Assembly: GCF_039535475.1 (NCBI RefSeq)
Contig: NZ_BAAAXG010000026.1
Coordinates: 1,426,001-1,490,000 of the forward strand
Direction: 5' to 3'
Source: Streptomyces showdoensis
GTDB lineage: Bacteria; Actinomycetota; Actinomycetes; Streptomycetales; Streptomycetaceae
Length of the DNA: 64,000 nucleotides
In this document: in pieces, positions 7,510 through 15,803 of the stretch
Layout: each line of letters opens with the position of its first letter
Position numbering within the stretch: position 1 is the stretch's first letter
Translations under genes and position numbers: made by a program
Notes under the pieces: model-generated
Databases searched by the model: none
Seen by the model: the letters and a program-made list of their open reading frames with translations, nothing else
What the model was told of the DNA's origin: nothing

Positions 7510-10290
7510 ATGGTGACCCTGCCGCCCCCGGACCGGCTGGAGCTGTTCTACGACGGGCAGTGGCACGACCGGACCGGCGACCTGCGCACCACCAGCGATG
7601 TGGCCATGTCGCGCGGGCTGACCGCCGAGGGGTCGCGCGCCGCCCCCTCGGCGGCCGACATGCTGCTCGACAACCGCCACGGCGACTACTCCCGCCGCGA
7701 CCCCACCAGCGCGCTGTACGGGAAGATCGGCCCCAACACGCCGCTGCGCTACACCGTCGAGGCCGGGCACCCCTACCTGCTGCTGCCCGGGGACACCACC
7801 TCCGCGCTCACCACCCCCGATCACGCCTCGCTGGACGTCACCGACCTCGACCTGCGCATCGAGGTCGCCCTCGACAGCTACACCGCCGACCAGGAGCTCG
7901 CCGCGCGGTTCGTGGCGGCGGGGAATCAGAGGCACTTCACCTTCCGGCTGATCAACTCCGGGCAGATGTGGCTGGAGTGGTACCCGGACGGGACCTCGGG
8001 CAGCCAGAAGAGCGCCGGCAGCCTGCCCCGGGTGCCCGCCTACCCCGGGCAGCGCATCGCGCTGCGCGTGGTCCTGGACGTCGACAACGGCGCGGGCGGA
8101 CACCTCGTCTCCTTCTACTGGGCGCCGATGATCAACGCCACCCAGTGGCACCTGATCGACACCGACACCGGCGGCGCCGGCACCACCGCGCTGCCCACCG
8201 GCACGGCGGGCCTGCAGCTGGGCACGAACACGGGCATCATCGGCAACGGCGCCGCCGGCCGCATCTACGCCATGCAGCTGTACGACGGCGCGACCAACAC
8301 CCGCAAGGTCGACCTCGACCTCTCCACCGCCGAGGCCGGGGACACCAGCTTCACGGACGGCGCCGGCCTGGTGTGGACCCGGGCGGGCGCGGCGGCCCTG
8401 TCCAACTCGCATGTCCGCCTGGCGGCCGAGGTCCCCGCCTGGCCGCCGCAGCAGGACCTGACCGGCGCCGACCAGACCGTGCCCATCACCCCGACCGGGA
8501 TCACCCGCCGCCTCGACGCGGGCAACAAGCCGTTGGACTCCGCGATCCGCCGCTACCTGCAGGCCAGTAGCGCCCTGGAGTGCTGGCCGCTCACCGACGG
8601 GGTACAGGCCACCTGGGGCACGTCCCTCAAGGGCGGGCAGGCGATGACCGTTGCCCGCGACGGCGACGTCCCCCAGTGGTCCAAGGGGACCGTCGCGGAC
8701 TGGATCGAGCCCACGGCGCTGTGCCCGCAGGGCACGGCCGGCACCCTCGTCGGGCACGTCCCCGACAACGCCGCGGCGGCCGCGAGCGGCTGGTCCGTCG
8801 ACCTCGCCCGGTCCGACAAAGGCATCCTGCTGTACTGGCTGATCTACGACCGCGGCGCCGCCACCGACGCCGACCCGCAGATCTCCTACTCCATCCTCAT
8901 GCAGGCGCCCCTGAACCAGATCCTCATCACCAGGAGCTCGGAGGGCGCGACCTCGTCCTCGACCGCGCTCCTCGGCACCATCACCAACGTGGGCATCTTC
9001 AACACCGGCCCGCACCACCTGCGGTTCCAGGTGGACAGCACGACGCCCGGCAGCACCCCATGGAGGCTGTGGGTCGACGGGGTCCTCGCGGGCAGCGGCA
9101 CCGACTCCCTCACCCCCAGGGCCGTGCAGCGCGTCGAGGCCGACTGGCAGCAGATCGACGCCACCCTGCGCGACTCCATGGCGCTGGGGTACGTCACCTA
9201 CTGGGGCCCCGCCGCCCCCGCCGCGTCCGAGGTGTACGGCGCGCTCACCGGCTGGCCCGGAGAGAGCACCGGCATCCGGTTCCTGCGCGTGTGCAGCGAG
9301 GCAGGCGTCCCCGCCTACCTCCTCGGCGACGGCAACAGGCAGGTGCGGCTGGGGACCCAGCGGGCCGCGAAGCTGCTCGACGTCCTGCAGGCCGGCGCCG
9401 AGGCCGACCTCGGCTACGTCCTGGAGCGGCGCGACGAGCGGGCCCTGGTCTACCGCGGCCACGACACCCTCTACAACCAGGACCCCACGATCGTCCTGGA
9501 CTTCAGCCAGGGGGTGATCAGCCAGCCGTTCAAGCCGCTCGACGACGAGAAGCTCACCCGCAACGACGTCGCGGTGCAGCGCAGGGGCGGCTCCTTCGGC
9601 TACGCCGTCCTGGAGGACGGGCCGCTGTCCGTCCAGGACCCGCCGGACGGTATCGGCCGCTACGACGTCGCCTACACCCTGTCCCTCGCCGACGACACCC
9701 AGCCCGCCCAACAGGCCAGCTGGCGGCGGCATGTGGGCACGTACGACGGCCTGCGCTACCCCAAGATCACCCTCAACATGGGCAACCCGCGCGTGTGGGC
9801 GATGGCCCGGGACATCTACCTCGCCGACGTCGGCGACAAGATCCGGCTCACCCGCCTGCCCGCATCCCACGGTCCCGACGACATCGACCTCATCATCCTC
9901 GGCTACACCGAGACCATCGGCGAGAAGCGCTGGACGATCACGTTCACGTGCGCCCCGGGCGCCCCCTGGGACGTCGCCGTGCTCGGCAGCCGGGACCGAG
10001 GCCGCAGCAACACCTCCGGGTGCACGCTCGGCAGCTCGGTGAGCACCAGCGCCACCACCCTCACGCTCGTCACCGCGGCCGGCGCCAGCCGCTGGATCGA
10101 CTCCGCCACCTACCCGTCCAGCTTCCCGTTCGACGTCGTCATGGGCGGCGAGCGCATCCAGATCACCTCGATCACCGGCACCACCCTCACCCAGACCGCC
10201 ACCGTCGTCCGCTCCCGCAACGGCGTGACCAAGGCGCACACCGCCGGGACCGCGGTCCGGCGCGCCCGGCCCGCCATCATCGCCCTGTAG
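7510..10290 (+). CDS. Large tail-tip protein with LamG-like domains
   Basis: This 926-residue protein begins 3 nt after the tape measure stop. Its N-terminus (RLELFYDGQWHDRT, then MLLDNRHGDYSRRDP) is typical of actinophage distal-tail/tail-associated proteins. Residues about 80-280 and 370-570 look like concanavalin/LamG-type beta sandwiches (LRIEVALDSYT; HHLRFQVDSTTPGSTPWRLW). These could bind host glycans. Residues 590-830 resemble the baseplate hub. The last 90 residues are a small beta domain. It is the best candidate for host recognition in the window. Confidence 0.75.
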   Translation: MVTLPPPDRLELFYDGQWHDRTGDLRTTSDVAMSRGLTAEGSRAAPSAADMLLDNRHGDYSRRDPTSALYGKIGPNTPLRYTVEAGHPYLLLPGDTTSALTTPDHASLDVTDLDLRIEVALDSYTADQELAARFVAAGNQRHFTFRLINSGQMWLEWYPDGTSGSQKSAGSLPRVPAYPGQRIALRVVLDVDNGAGGHLVSFYWAPMINATQWHLIDTDTGGAGTTALPTGTAGLQLGTNTGIIGNGAAGRIYAMQLYDGATNTRKVDLDLSTAEAGDTSFTDGAGLVWTRAGAAALSNSHVRLAAEVPAWPPQQDLTGADQTVPITPTGITRRLDAGNKPLDSAIRRYLQASSALECWPLTDGVQATWGTSLKGGQAMTVARDGDVPQWSKGTVADWIEPTALCPQGTAGTLVGHVPDNAAAAASGWSVDLARSDKGILLYWLIYDRGAATDADPQISYSILMQAPLNQILITRSSEGATSSSTALLGTITNVGIFNTGPHHLRFQVDSTTPGSTPWRLWVDGVLAGSGTDSLTPRAVQRVEADWQQIDATLRDSMALGYVTYWGPAAPAASEVYGALTGWPGESTGIRFLRVCSEAGVPAYLLGDGNRQVRLGTQRAAKLLDVLQAGAEADLGYVLERRDERALVYRGHDTLYNQDPTIVLDFSQGVISQPFKPLDDEKLTRNDVAVQRRGGSFGYAVLEDGPLSVQDPPDGIGRYDVAYTLSLADDTQPAQQASWRRHVGTYDGLRYPKITLNMGNPRVWAMARDIYLADVGDKIRLTRLPASHGPDDIDLIILGYTETIGEKRWTITFTCAPGAPWDVAVLGSRDRGRSNTSGCTLGSSVSTSATTLTLVTAAGASRWIDSATYPSSFPFDVVMGGERIQITSITGTTLTQTATVVRSRNGVTKAHTAGTAVRRARPAIIAL

Positions 10291-10298
10291 GAGGTGCC

Positions 10299-10805
10299 AT
10301 GCCCTACCCCCAACTGCTCTCCGGGCAAGAGATCACCCCCGAGCTCCTGGCCGCGCTCATCCCGCTGGAAGCGCGCAAGCTCGCCGACGAGCCGCGCACG
10401 ACCGCCACCCTGGCCCCCGACTCCACGCTCTTCGTGCCCGTCGCCGCGCAGGCCGCCTACCAGGTCACCGGCTACATCATCTACAGCCAGAACCTCGCCG
10501 CCAGCGCGACCAGCGGCATCAACCTCGGCTGGTCCGCCCCGGCCGGGGCTTCGTTCCAGTGGACCTCCGGCGGTACGAGCGGTACGACCGCGACCACGAC
10601 GCAGGACGTCACTGTGCAGAATCTCGCCGCGACCCGCGGCCTCCCGTCGAACCTCGGCACCCGGATGTCGGGCATCCCCGTCGGCACCCTCGTCACCAGC
10701 GTCACGGCCGGCGTCTTCGCGCTGCGCTGGGCGCAGGTCGCGACCTCCGCCACCGCGACGATCGTTCACGCGGACTCCTGGCTGCGCCTTCGCCGCGTCT
10801 CCTGA
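10299..10805 (+). CDS. Small phage tail protein, unknown
   Basis: This gene encodes 168 residues. GAGGTG just upstream overlaps the preceding stop. A short N-terminal helix (ITPELLAALIPLEARKLA) is followed by a beta-sandwich-like region with the pattern AAYQVTGYIIYSQNLA and INLGWSAPAGASFQW. That pattern is common in small minor tail proteins of actinophages. It ends the tail module and is followed by a terminator. Exact role unknown. Confidence 0.65.
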   Translation: MPYPQLLSGQEITPELLAALIPLEARKLADEPRTTATLAPDSTLFVPVAAQAAYQVTGYIIYSQNLAASATSGINLGWSAPAGASFQWTSGGTSGTTATTTQDVTVQNLAATRGLPSNLGTRMSGIPVGTLVTSVTAGVFALRWAQVATSATATIVHADSWLRLRRVS

Positions 10806-10830
10806 CCCGCCCCTCCCTCTCTTCCCTTCG

Positions 10831-10860
10831 CCCCGCGCCGGTCACGGCCCGGGGCTTTCC
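10831..10860 (+). terminator. Terminator after tail module
   Basis: Arms GCCCCG (10831-10836) and CGGGGC (10851-10856) with an inner GCC/GGC pair are followed by TTTCC. It separates the tail module from the lysis genes. Confidence 0.6.
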
Positions 10861-10880
10861 TCATCTCTGGAGGCCCCACC

Positions 10881-11789
10881 ATGGCCGCACCACTCCCCCC
10901 GGACCGGCTGCTCGCCGCGCTCCGCGCCGAAGGCGTCACCGTCGTCGAGCACGACGGATGGCGCACCCACAACCGCAACCACGTCGGCACCTGGGGCCCC
11001 GTGGTCGGCGTGATGATCCACCACACCGTGAGCAGCGGCACCGCCAGCTCGGTCCGTATCTGCAACGACGGCTACGCGGGCCTGCCCGGACCGCTGTGCC
11101 ACGGCGTCATCGCCAAGGACGGCACGGTGCACCTGATCTCCGCGGGCCGCGCGAACCACGCGGGCGGCGGCGACCCGTCCGTCCTGCAGGCCGTCACCAG
11201 CGAGACCTACGGCGCCCGCCCGCCGGCCCCGCGTGAGCACCAGGGCAGCGACGGCGCCGTCGACGGCAACCCGCGCTTCTACGGGTTCGAGTGCATCAAT
11301 CTCGGCAACGGCGAGGACCCGTGGCCGCCCGAGCAGCTGCTCGCGATCGAGCGGGTCTCGGCGGCGCTGTGCCGCGCACACGGCTGGGGCGCCCGCTCGG
11401 TGATCGGGCACTCCGAGTGGTCCGACTGGAAGAACGACCCCCGCGGCTTCGGCATGCCCGGCATGCGCGACCGGATCCAGCGCCGCCTCGGCCAGGACCC
11501 CGCCAAGCCGCCGGCGTCCAAGCCCGCGGCCCCGCGGTACGAGGCGTTCCCCGGAGCCGCCTTCTTCAAGGTCAACCCGAACAGCCCGATTGTCACGGCG
11601 ATGGGCCGCCGGCTGACGGCCGAGGGCTGCGGCCGCTACCGGGTCGGGCCGGGCCCGCGCTGGTCCGAGGCCGACCGCCAGTCGTACGCCGCCTGGCAGC
11701 GCAAGCTCGGATTCTCCGGCAGCGACGCCGACGGCTGGCCGGGCCGCGCCTCCTGGAACGCCCTCAAGGTCCCCAAGATCACCAAGTAG
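10881..11789 (+). CDS. Endolysin: N-acetylmuramoyl-L-alanine amidase
   Basis: This 302-residue enzyme cleaves the amide bond between MurNAc and the stem peptide at the end of infection. Residues about 30-190 form an Amidase_2 (PGRP-like) domain. Zinc-ligand candidates are visible in VMIHHTVSS and VIGHSEWSDW, with a Tyr/Glu-rich YGFECINLGNG strand between. Residues about 210-302 form a peptidoglycan-binding repeat (YAAWQRKLGF, DGWPGRASWNAL). No signal peptide is seen, so export depends on the following membrane proteins. The ATG follows TGGAGG. Confidence 0.9.
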   Translation: MAAPLPPDRLLAALRAEGVTVVEHDGWRTHNRNHVGTWGPVVGVMIHHTVSSGTASSVRICNDGYAGLPGPLCHGVIAKDGTVHLISAGRANHAGGGDPSVLQAVTSETYGARPPAPREHQGSDGAVDGNPRFYGFECINLGNGEDPWPPEQLLAIERVSAALCRAHGWGARSVIGHSEWSDWKNDPRGFGMPGMRDRIQRRLGQDPAKPPASKPAAPRYEAFPGAAFFKVNPNSPIVTAMGRRLTAEGCGRYRVGPGPRWSEADRQSYAAWQRKLGFSGSDADGWPGRASWNALKVPKITK

Positions 11790-11804
11790 TAGGAGTACCT
11801 CATC

Positions 11805-12038
11805 ATGAACACCGCCACCATCCGCACCGTCCGCACCGTCCTCCAGGGCGCGGTGGGCCTGGCCGTCGCCCTGCCCGCGATCGTCGACGCCTCGGGCATC
11901 CCTGCCTCCCTGCCGTGGGTCGCCGGGGCGCTCGCCGTCGCCGGCGGCCTCGCCCGCGTCATGGCCGTGCCCGCTGTCGAGCAGCTGCTCGACCGCATCG
12001 GCCTCGGCCTCGTCGACGAGCAGGGGCCCGCCTCGTGA
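11805..12038 (+). CDS. Holin-like membrane protein
   Basis: This 77-residue protein has two hydrophobic segments (about 11-28, VLQGAVGLAVALPAIVDA; about 35-55, LPWVAGALAVAGGLARVMAV), a short turn and a charged C-terminus. This is the layout of small two-helix holins. It starts 15 nt after the amidase stop behind a GGAG site and overlaps the next gene. Position next to the endolysin is the main evidence. Confidence 0.75.
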   Translation: MNTATIRTVRTVLQGAVGLAVALPAIVDASGIPASLPWVAGALAVAGGLARVMAVPAVEQLLDRIGLGLVDEQGPAS

Positions 12039-12295
12039 CCACACCCCCGCCCACCGAGCAGGCCGTCGCCGTCGAGCTGGAACGGCTGCGCGGCACCATG
12101 GAGGCCGGTTTCGCCCGCGTCGACGGCGCCCTCGCGCTCCTGGTCCAGCGAGGCGACCAGACCGACAAGCAGCTCGCCGACCATGAGGCGCGGCTCGATT
12201 CCCTGGAACGGGCACGCTGGCCGCTCCCCTCGCTCGCGGCCTTCGTCGGCGTGTGCGCGCTCGGCCTCACCCTGTACGAGCTCGCTGCCCGCTGA
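12035..12295 (+). CDS. Coiled-coil plus TM lysis protein, XhlA-like
   Basis: This 86-residue protein starts at a GTG that overlaps the holin stop (GTGA). Residues 8-60 form an amphipathic coiled coil (VAVELERLRGTMEAGFARVD). Residues 65-83 form one transmembrane helix (LPSLAAFVGVCALGLTLYEL). A coiled coil followed by a C-terminal anchor is the topology of haemolysin XhlA-type lysis accessory proteins. The role as holin partner is inferred from this and the location. Confidence 0.65.
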   Translation: MTTPPPTEQAVAVELERLRGTMEAGFARVDGALALLVQRGDQTDKQLADHEARLDSLERARWPLPSLAAFVGVCALGLTLYELAAR

Positions 12296-12317
12296 TCGGC
12301 ATCCGACGTCCCACCTT

Positions 12318-12352
12318 GCCCCCGTCCGGCCATGCGCCGGGCGGGGGCCATT
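12318..12352 (+). terminator. Terminator of the phage late operon
   Basis: Arms GCCCCCGTCCGGC and GCCGGGCGGGGGC pair over 13 positions (one G-T) around a 5-nt loop, followed by CATTTGTC. It ends the structural and lysis operon, 22 nt after the XhlA-like stop. Confidence 0.75.
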
Positions 12353-12420
12353 TGTCGTTCTTGCCCAACGTCTGATTACTGTCTCCCCGCTGCGGAGGCG
12401 AGGGCGATATGGTGACGGGC

Positions 12421-12450
12421 ATGCCGTTCGGTCCCGACACCGGACGGCAT
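12421..12450. promoter_or_regulatory. 12-bp inverted repeat before the cargo gene
   Basis: ATGCCGTTCGGT and ACCGGACGGCAT are inverted copies with one mismatch around a 6-nt centre. They lie 27 bp before the ATG of the 84-residue gene. It could be an operator for one of the XRE proteins or a hairpin in the mRNA leader. Confidence 0.4.
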
Positions 12451-12476
12451 GTCAGTTCCCGCGCTACGGTGCGGAG

Positions 12477-12731
12477 ATGCAGCGATTCGAGATCAGCTAC
12501 GCGATCATCCCCGCCGGTGTTGGCCCGGACGACTACGAGCCGGGCGACCTCGAACGTCGAACTGGTGTTTTCGAGTTTCCGGACCCCGGGCCCGAGGACT
12601 ACTACGAGCTCGGCGGCGTCCGCCAGGCGTACGGGCCCGCGTTCCCCGACATCGAGGCGAGGATCAAGGCGACGTTGGCGCCCGGCGAGCAGCCGGTTAT
12701 CCGGCCCCAGGAGATGCGGCGGGTCGACTAG
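12477..12731 (+). CDS. Small acidic prophage protein, unknown
   Basis: This 84-residue protein is strongly acidic with Pro/Asp/Tyr-rich stretches (FEFPDPGPEDYYELGGVRQA). It lies after the late-operon terminator, so it is expressed separately. Its stop overlaps the stop of the convergent XRE gene by 4 nt. No family is recognised. Small acidic proteins at this position are often accessory genes or anti-host factors, but nothing here proves that. Confidence 0.5.
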   Translation: MQRFEISYAIIPAGVGPDDYEPGDLERRTGVFEFPDPGPEDYYELGGVRQAYGPAFPDIEARIKATLAPGEQPVIRPQEMRRVD

Positions 12732-13765
12732 GACCGCCGCTCGGCCTCAGCGAGCCGGGCAGCGTAGTGGGCGTAGTCGCGGGGGTAGCCCTCCAGCCGT
12801 GGCAAGACGAGCCGCAGCTCGGCTGCTGCGTCCGCCCACCGGTGGCAGGCTGCGGCGGTATCAGCTGCGTGGAGGCGGGCCCGGTCGGGGGTGAGGTAGT
12901 ACAGCCACGCGGGCCGGTCTCCCTCGTCGGGGACGCTCAGCGCGAGGGCGAGCGCCCGGTCGCGGAGCCTCATCGCGCGGTCCCGTTCCCCGACGGCCGC
13001 CGCGGCCATGCTCGCGGTGTGGGCCGCGATCGCCTCGGCCGCGGGCGACAGGCCGGGCATTGTGCGCGCGGCCTCCGCAGTACGCAGGGCACGGAGAGGG
13101 TCGCCGGCCCTGAGGGTGTACCAGCCGCGCACCCTGACCGCCCAGGCCGCCATGTCGTGATGCCCCCCGTCGACCGCCCAGCCGTGCGCCGCGTCGATCC
13201 AGGCGAGCGCCGGCCCGCGCTGCTCTTCCTGCCAGGCGACCCAGGAGAGCCAGTGCGCATGCTCGGCGGCGAGGACGTGGAGGGTGTCGGCCGTGGGGCC
13301 GGACGATTCGGGGATGAGCCTGGTTACGGCGTCGAGTTGGGACCGGACGACGGCCCAAAGGACAGGGCCGTCCATCTCGTCCTCGGCGCGGCGGTGTTCA
13401 GCAAGGACTCGGCTCAGGCGCTCGGCCGTGCCGAGATCCACGCGCCCGCGGGCCTGGGCGTGAGCGACGCGTTCCCGTAGTTCGGGGTCGGGCCCCCAAA
13501 GGGTGGGTCCCGATAGTCCGACACCGCCGAGTTCCGGCGGCATCCCGAGGCCGGTCACGATGCGCTGGATCACTTCGGCGCTGGTGATCGTGTGCTGCTC
13601 GCGCTCGATGTTGGACACGTACCCCTGAGTCATGGCGATGAGCTCGCCCACCTTCGACTGGGACAGGCCCGTGAGGTGCCGGTAGCGGCGTAGTACGGCG
13701 GCCCAGTCTCGCTGCGCCGCGGCGGCGCGTAAGCGCGCGTCATCCCAGAGGTCCCGACGACTCAT
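12728..13765 (-). CDS. XRE-family regulator with long helical C-terminus
   Basis: This 345-residue protein has an N-terminal helix-turn-helix (about 22-77, LTGLSQSKVGELIAMTQGYV, SNIEREQHTI). The remaining 250 residues are Ala/Arg/Leu-rich helices resembling TPR-like repeats, as in many Streptomyces XRE regulators paired with small neighbours. I chose ATG 13765. An in-frame ATG at 13822 would add 19 residues. It is divergent from the 13866 operon across a 100-bp gap and may control it or lysogeny. Confidence 0.82.
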   Translation of the reverse strand: MSRRDLWDDARLRAAAAQRDWAAVLRRYRHLTGLSQSKVGELIAMTQGYVSNIEREQHTITSAEVIQRIVTGLGMPPELGGVGLSGPTLWGPDPELRERVAHAQARGRVDLGTAERLSRVLAEHRRAEDEMDGPVLWAVVRSQLDAVTRLIPESSGPTADTLHVLAAEHAHWLSWVAWQEEQRGPALAWIDAAHGWAVDGGHHDMAAWAVRVRGWYTLRAGDPLRALRTAEAARTMPGLSPAAEAIAAHTASMAAAAVGERDRAMRLRDRALALALSVPDEGDRPAWLYYLTPDRARLHAADTAAACHRWADAAAELRLVLPRLEGYPRDYAHYAARLAEAERRS

Positions 13766-13865
13766 GGCACGACCATACGGGCCCCGCATACGAAGGTGAT
13801 ATGGAATCAGTTCCTGTTGCACCGGATCGTGTTGGGCCTACCGAGTCGGGTCGGGAGGCACCCCC

Positions 13866-14450
13866 ATGTATGAGGGCACACTCGCGCGGCAAACCGCGCC
13901 CATCGAAGATCCAACCGCGCAGGACGCGCTGGCCATCGTCACCCGCCAGGAGCGCGAAGCTGCGGTACGGGCATGGCTCCTGCTGTCGACAGCTGGCGTT
14001 GACGAGGCACGCCACCACTGGAGAAGCCAGCGCATCGCGCTCATGAAGTGCGGGCCCCTGTTCAGCGTCGTACGGATCGACGCCGACGTCGTGCACGCGG
14101 TGCTCGGGAAGACGAAGCCCGTTGAGGCGGACAGGGTCCTCGACGCCATGCTGTACGGCGGCCCCGTGTGGATGGACCAGAGCGCACGCCGGTACTACGC
14201 CCTGATGCCGCCGAGCGTGTCCCTGCGGCGGGAGTGGCGTGACGGCTTGTACTCCCCGGGCGCGGAGTGCCTGGGCGCCGGCTCGTACGTCGGCGTCCCT
14301 GACCCGAGCTGGACCACCCCGTATGACGGGGCCAGCTACTGGGCGGTGCCGATGAAGGGCCCCGGCGACCTGTGTGACCCGCGCGCGGTGCAGGACCTCG
14401 TCGAGCGCGGCCAGTACCTGCTGCGCCTGGCGAAGGGCGGCAGCCGGTGA
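13866..14450 (+). CDS. Prophage cargo protein, unknown
   Basis: This 194-residue protein has a GGGAGG ribosome binding site. Its middle (CGPLFSVVRIDADVVHAVL, then GPVWMDQSARRYYALMPPS, LGAGSYVGVPDP, YWAVPM) faintly recalls the N-terminal fold of bifunctional primase-polymerases found in actinobacterial accessory regions. It has only one sparse acidic pattern and no clear catalytic triad, so activity is doubtful. It leads a run of genes with 4-nt overlaps and is divergent from the XRE regulator. Confidence 0.6.
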   Translation: MYEGTLARQTAPIEDPTAQDALAIVTRQEREAAVRAWLLLSTAGVDEARHHWRSQRIALMKCGPLFSVVRIDADVVHAVLGKTKPVEADRVLDAMLYGGPVWMDQSARRYYALMPPSVSLRREWRDGLYSPGAECLGAGSYVGVPDPSWTTPYDGASYWAVPMKGPGDLCDPRAVQDLVERGQYLLRLAKGGSR

Positions 14451-14932
14451 TCCAGACACGCAAGCCCGGGTACATGCTCCCGCCCGGCAGAGACCGGCTC
14501 GTTCGGGTCCTTGCGGTCCCCGGACTTTTCGGTACGGCGGCCGGCCGCGAATGCCGCCTGCTCCTCGTGCACGATTCGGTCGGGCACGAGGAGACCGAGG
14601 CGGCGTCACGGGACATGCTCGCCATCGCCTCCGGCCTCGGCCTCACCCCTGGGTGGGGATCGTCCCGGAGCAGCCGCCGCGTGTACCTCACCGAGGGCGT
14701 CGTGATGCTCGACTACGGGCACGACGACCTGGCCTTGCACGTCACGGTCGCCGGGCCGTGGTACCGCTCGGCCATCGGCACCGGGCGGATCCACATCTCC
14801 GTGGCACTCGACCCGCGCCCTGACGACCAGTGCACCGACGCTGCGGCCCACCTGGCAGCCGCCCGGGCCCGCGGGCAGGTGTGGTCCGGAGTCGCGTCGC
14901 CGCGCGTCGCTATCCGGGGGCCCCGCGGATGA
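14447..14932 (+). CDS. Prophage cargo protein, unknown
   Basis: This 161-residue protein starts at a GTG overlapping the previous TGA. It has alternating beta strands and helices (LVRVLAVPGLFG, CRLLLVHDSVGHEETEAASR, LALHVTVAGPWYRS) and is soluble. I recognise no family. Tight coupling to the gene upstream suggests the two products act together. Confidence 0.55.
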   Translation: MIQTRKPGYMLPPGRDRLVRVLAVPGLFGTAAGRECRLLLVHDSVGHEETEAASRDMLAIASGLGLTPGWGSSRSSRRVYLTEGVVMLDYGHDDLALHVTVAGPWYRSAIGTGRIHISVALDPRPDDQCTDAAAHLAAARARGQVWSGVASPRVAIRGPRG

Positions 14933-15186
14933 CCACGCAGTCTGCGCCTACCCCTGCCACCGCTCGACGCCGAGGGAGGCCGCCGATGCCCCGCAGCCGC
15001 GCCTGCGCCCGCTGCCGCCACACAGCGAGCCCCGGCGGAGCCCCCACGATCGTGGTCGCCGTACGCAACGGCTGCGACGTCTACGCCTGCGCCGAGCACC
15101 AGAAGGAGCTTGCGGGGCCGCCTGGAGACACGCTTGTCGCGCTCGCTCAGTACCAGGACATGGCCCGCCGCCGCGCAGGCCGATGA
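14929..15186 (+). CDS. Small Cys/His-rich cargo protein
   Basis: This 85-residue protein starts at an ATG overlapping the previous TGA. A basic N-terminus is followed by CARCRH and CDVYACAEH. Paired CxxC/CxxxH elements could bind zinc. It is the third gene of the overlapping cargo run. Function unknown. Confidence 0.55.
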   Translation: MTTQSAPTPATARRRGRPPMPRSRACARCRHTASPGGAPTIVVAVRNGCDVYACAEHQKELAGPPGDTLVALAQYQDMARRRAGR

Positions 15187-15262
15187 GCTCCTGCCCGTGG
15201 ACGAGCACGTCGGCCGTCCACGGGCAGGTCCACACCTGGCCGGCGCAAGGAAGGACCCCGTG

Positions 15263-15433
15263 ATGGGCAAGAAGGACACGATCAGGGCGGCGAAGAACTA
15301 CACCGCGCGGGACACCAGGGACCACCCCCACCCGCCTGCCACCCAGAGTTCGCTCGGCGACCGGCACGCCCGGACGCACACGCCGGAGAGCCTCTACCCC
15401 GGCCCCGACACCGAGGACAGCACCACGGAGTAG
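15263..15433 (+). CDS. Small hydrophilic protein, unknown
   Basis: This 56-residue, His/Thr/Pro-rich protein (starts MGKKDTIRAAKNY) follows an AAGGAAGGA site. A GTG at 15260 is also possible. It is the last gene before a pair of strong hairpins. No homology is recognised. Coding is supported by the ribosome binding site and operon position only. Confidence 0.45.
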   Translation: MGKKDTIRAAKNYTARDTRDHPHPPATQSSLGDRHARTHTPESLYPGPDTEDSTTE

Positions 15434-15441
15434 CCCCGTCT

Positions 15442-15474
15442 CCTGCCTGCCGGTCTTCGCTCCCGGCAGGCAGG
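15442..15474. terminator. Perfect 12-bp hairpin between convergent genes
   Basis: CCTGCCTGCCGG and CCGGCAGGCAGG form a perfect 12-bp stem with a 9-nt loop just after the last cargo gene. It can act in both directions. Confidence 0.7.
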
Positions 15475-15482
15475 CCCTCTAC

Positions 15483-15516
15483 CCCGGCCGCGCCACGTTC
15501 CCCCGGCGCGGCCGGG
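15483..15516. terminator. Second perfect 12-bp hairpin
   Basis: CCCGGCCGCGCC and GGCGCGGCCGGG form a perfect stem with a 10-nt loop, 18 bp before the stop of the minus-strand XRE gene. With the preceding hairpin it insulates the two convergent units. Confidence 0.65.
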
Positions 15517-15533
15517 CCCGTCCCCGGTCGGGG

Positions 15534-15770
15534 CTACCTCACAAGATCGGCAAGAGGTACGCCGAGCGCGTTGGCGATCAAGAACAGGGTGTCGAGGGTT
15601 GCGCTGGCCTGGCCGCGTTCGATGCGGACGTAGTTCGGACGCTCCATCTCGCACCTGTTCGCCACGGCTTCTTGGGTGAGTTGGGCGCGTAACCGGGCCG
15701 CACGGATCTGCTCACCGACTCGGCGTCTGTTGTCGACGACCCAGGGGGGCGATCCGGTGGAGCGTGGCAC
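15534..15770 (-). CDS. Small XRE-family repressor
   Basis: This 78-residue protein is essentially one Cro/C1-type helix-turn-helix (about 15-72: VGEQIRAARLRAQLTQEAVA, MERPNYVRIERGQASATLDT, LADLV). It starts at GTG. It lies nearest to the tRNA-Lys end, with palindromes upstream that could be its own operators. It could be an immunity repressor or a control gene for integration and excision. Confidence 0.82.
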   Translation of the reverse strand: MPRSTGSPPWVVDNRRRVGEQIRAARLRAQLTQEAVANRCEMERPNYVRIERGQASATLDTLFLIANALGVPLADLVR

Positions 15771-15803
15771 TCGTCCACGCTCGCCGGGTCAAGATCGAAT
15801 GTC

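Noticed and set aside
5314..10239. A 1641-codon open frame on the minus strand
   Set aside because: It is antisense to the tape measure and tail-tip genes, has Gly/Ala/Arg/Asp-biased content typical of a shadow frame in high-GC DNA, and no recognisable domain.
14062..14691. A 209-codon minus-strand frame across the cargo genes
   Set aside because: It is antisense to two genes with proper ribosome binding sites and start/stop overlaps, and is Arg/Pro/Ser-biased.
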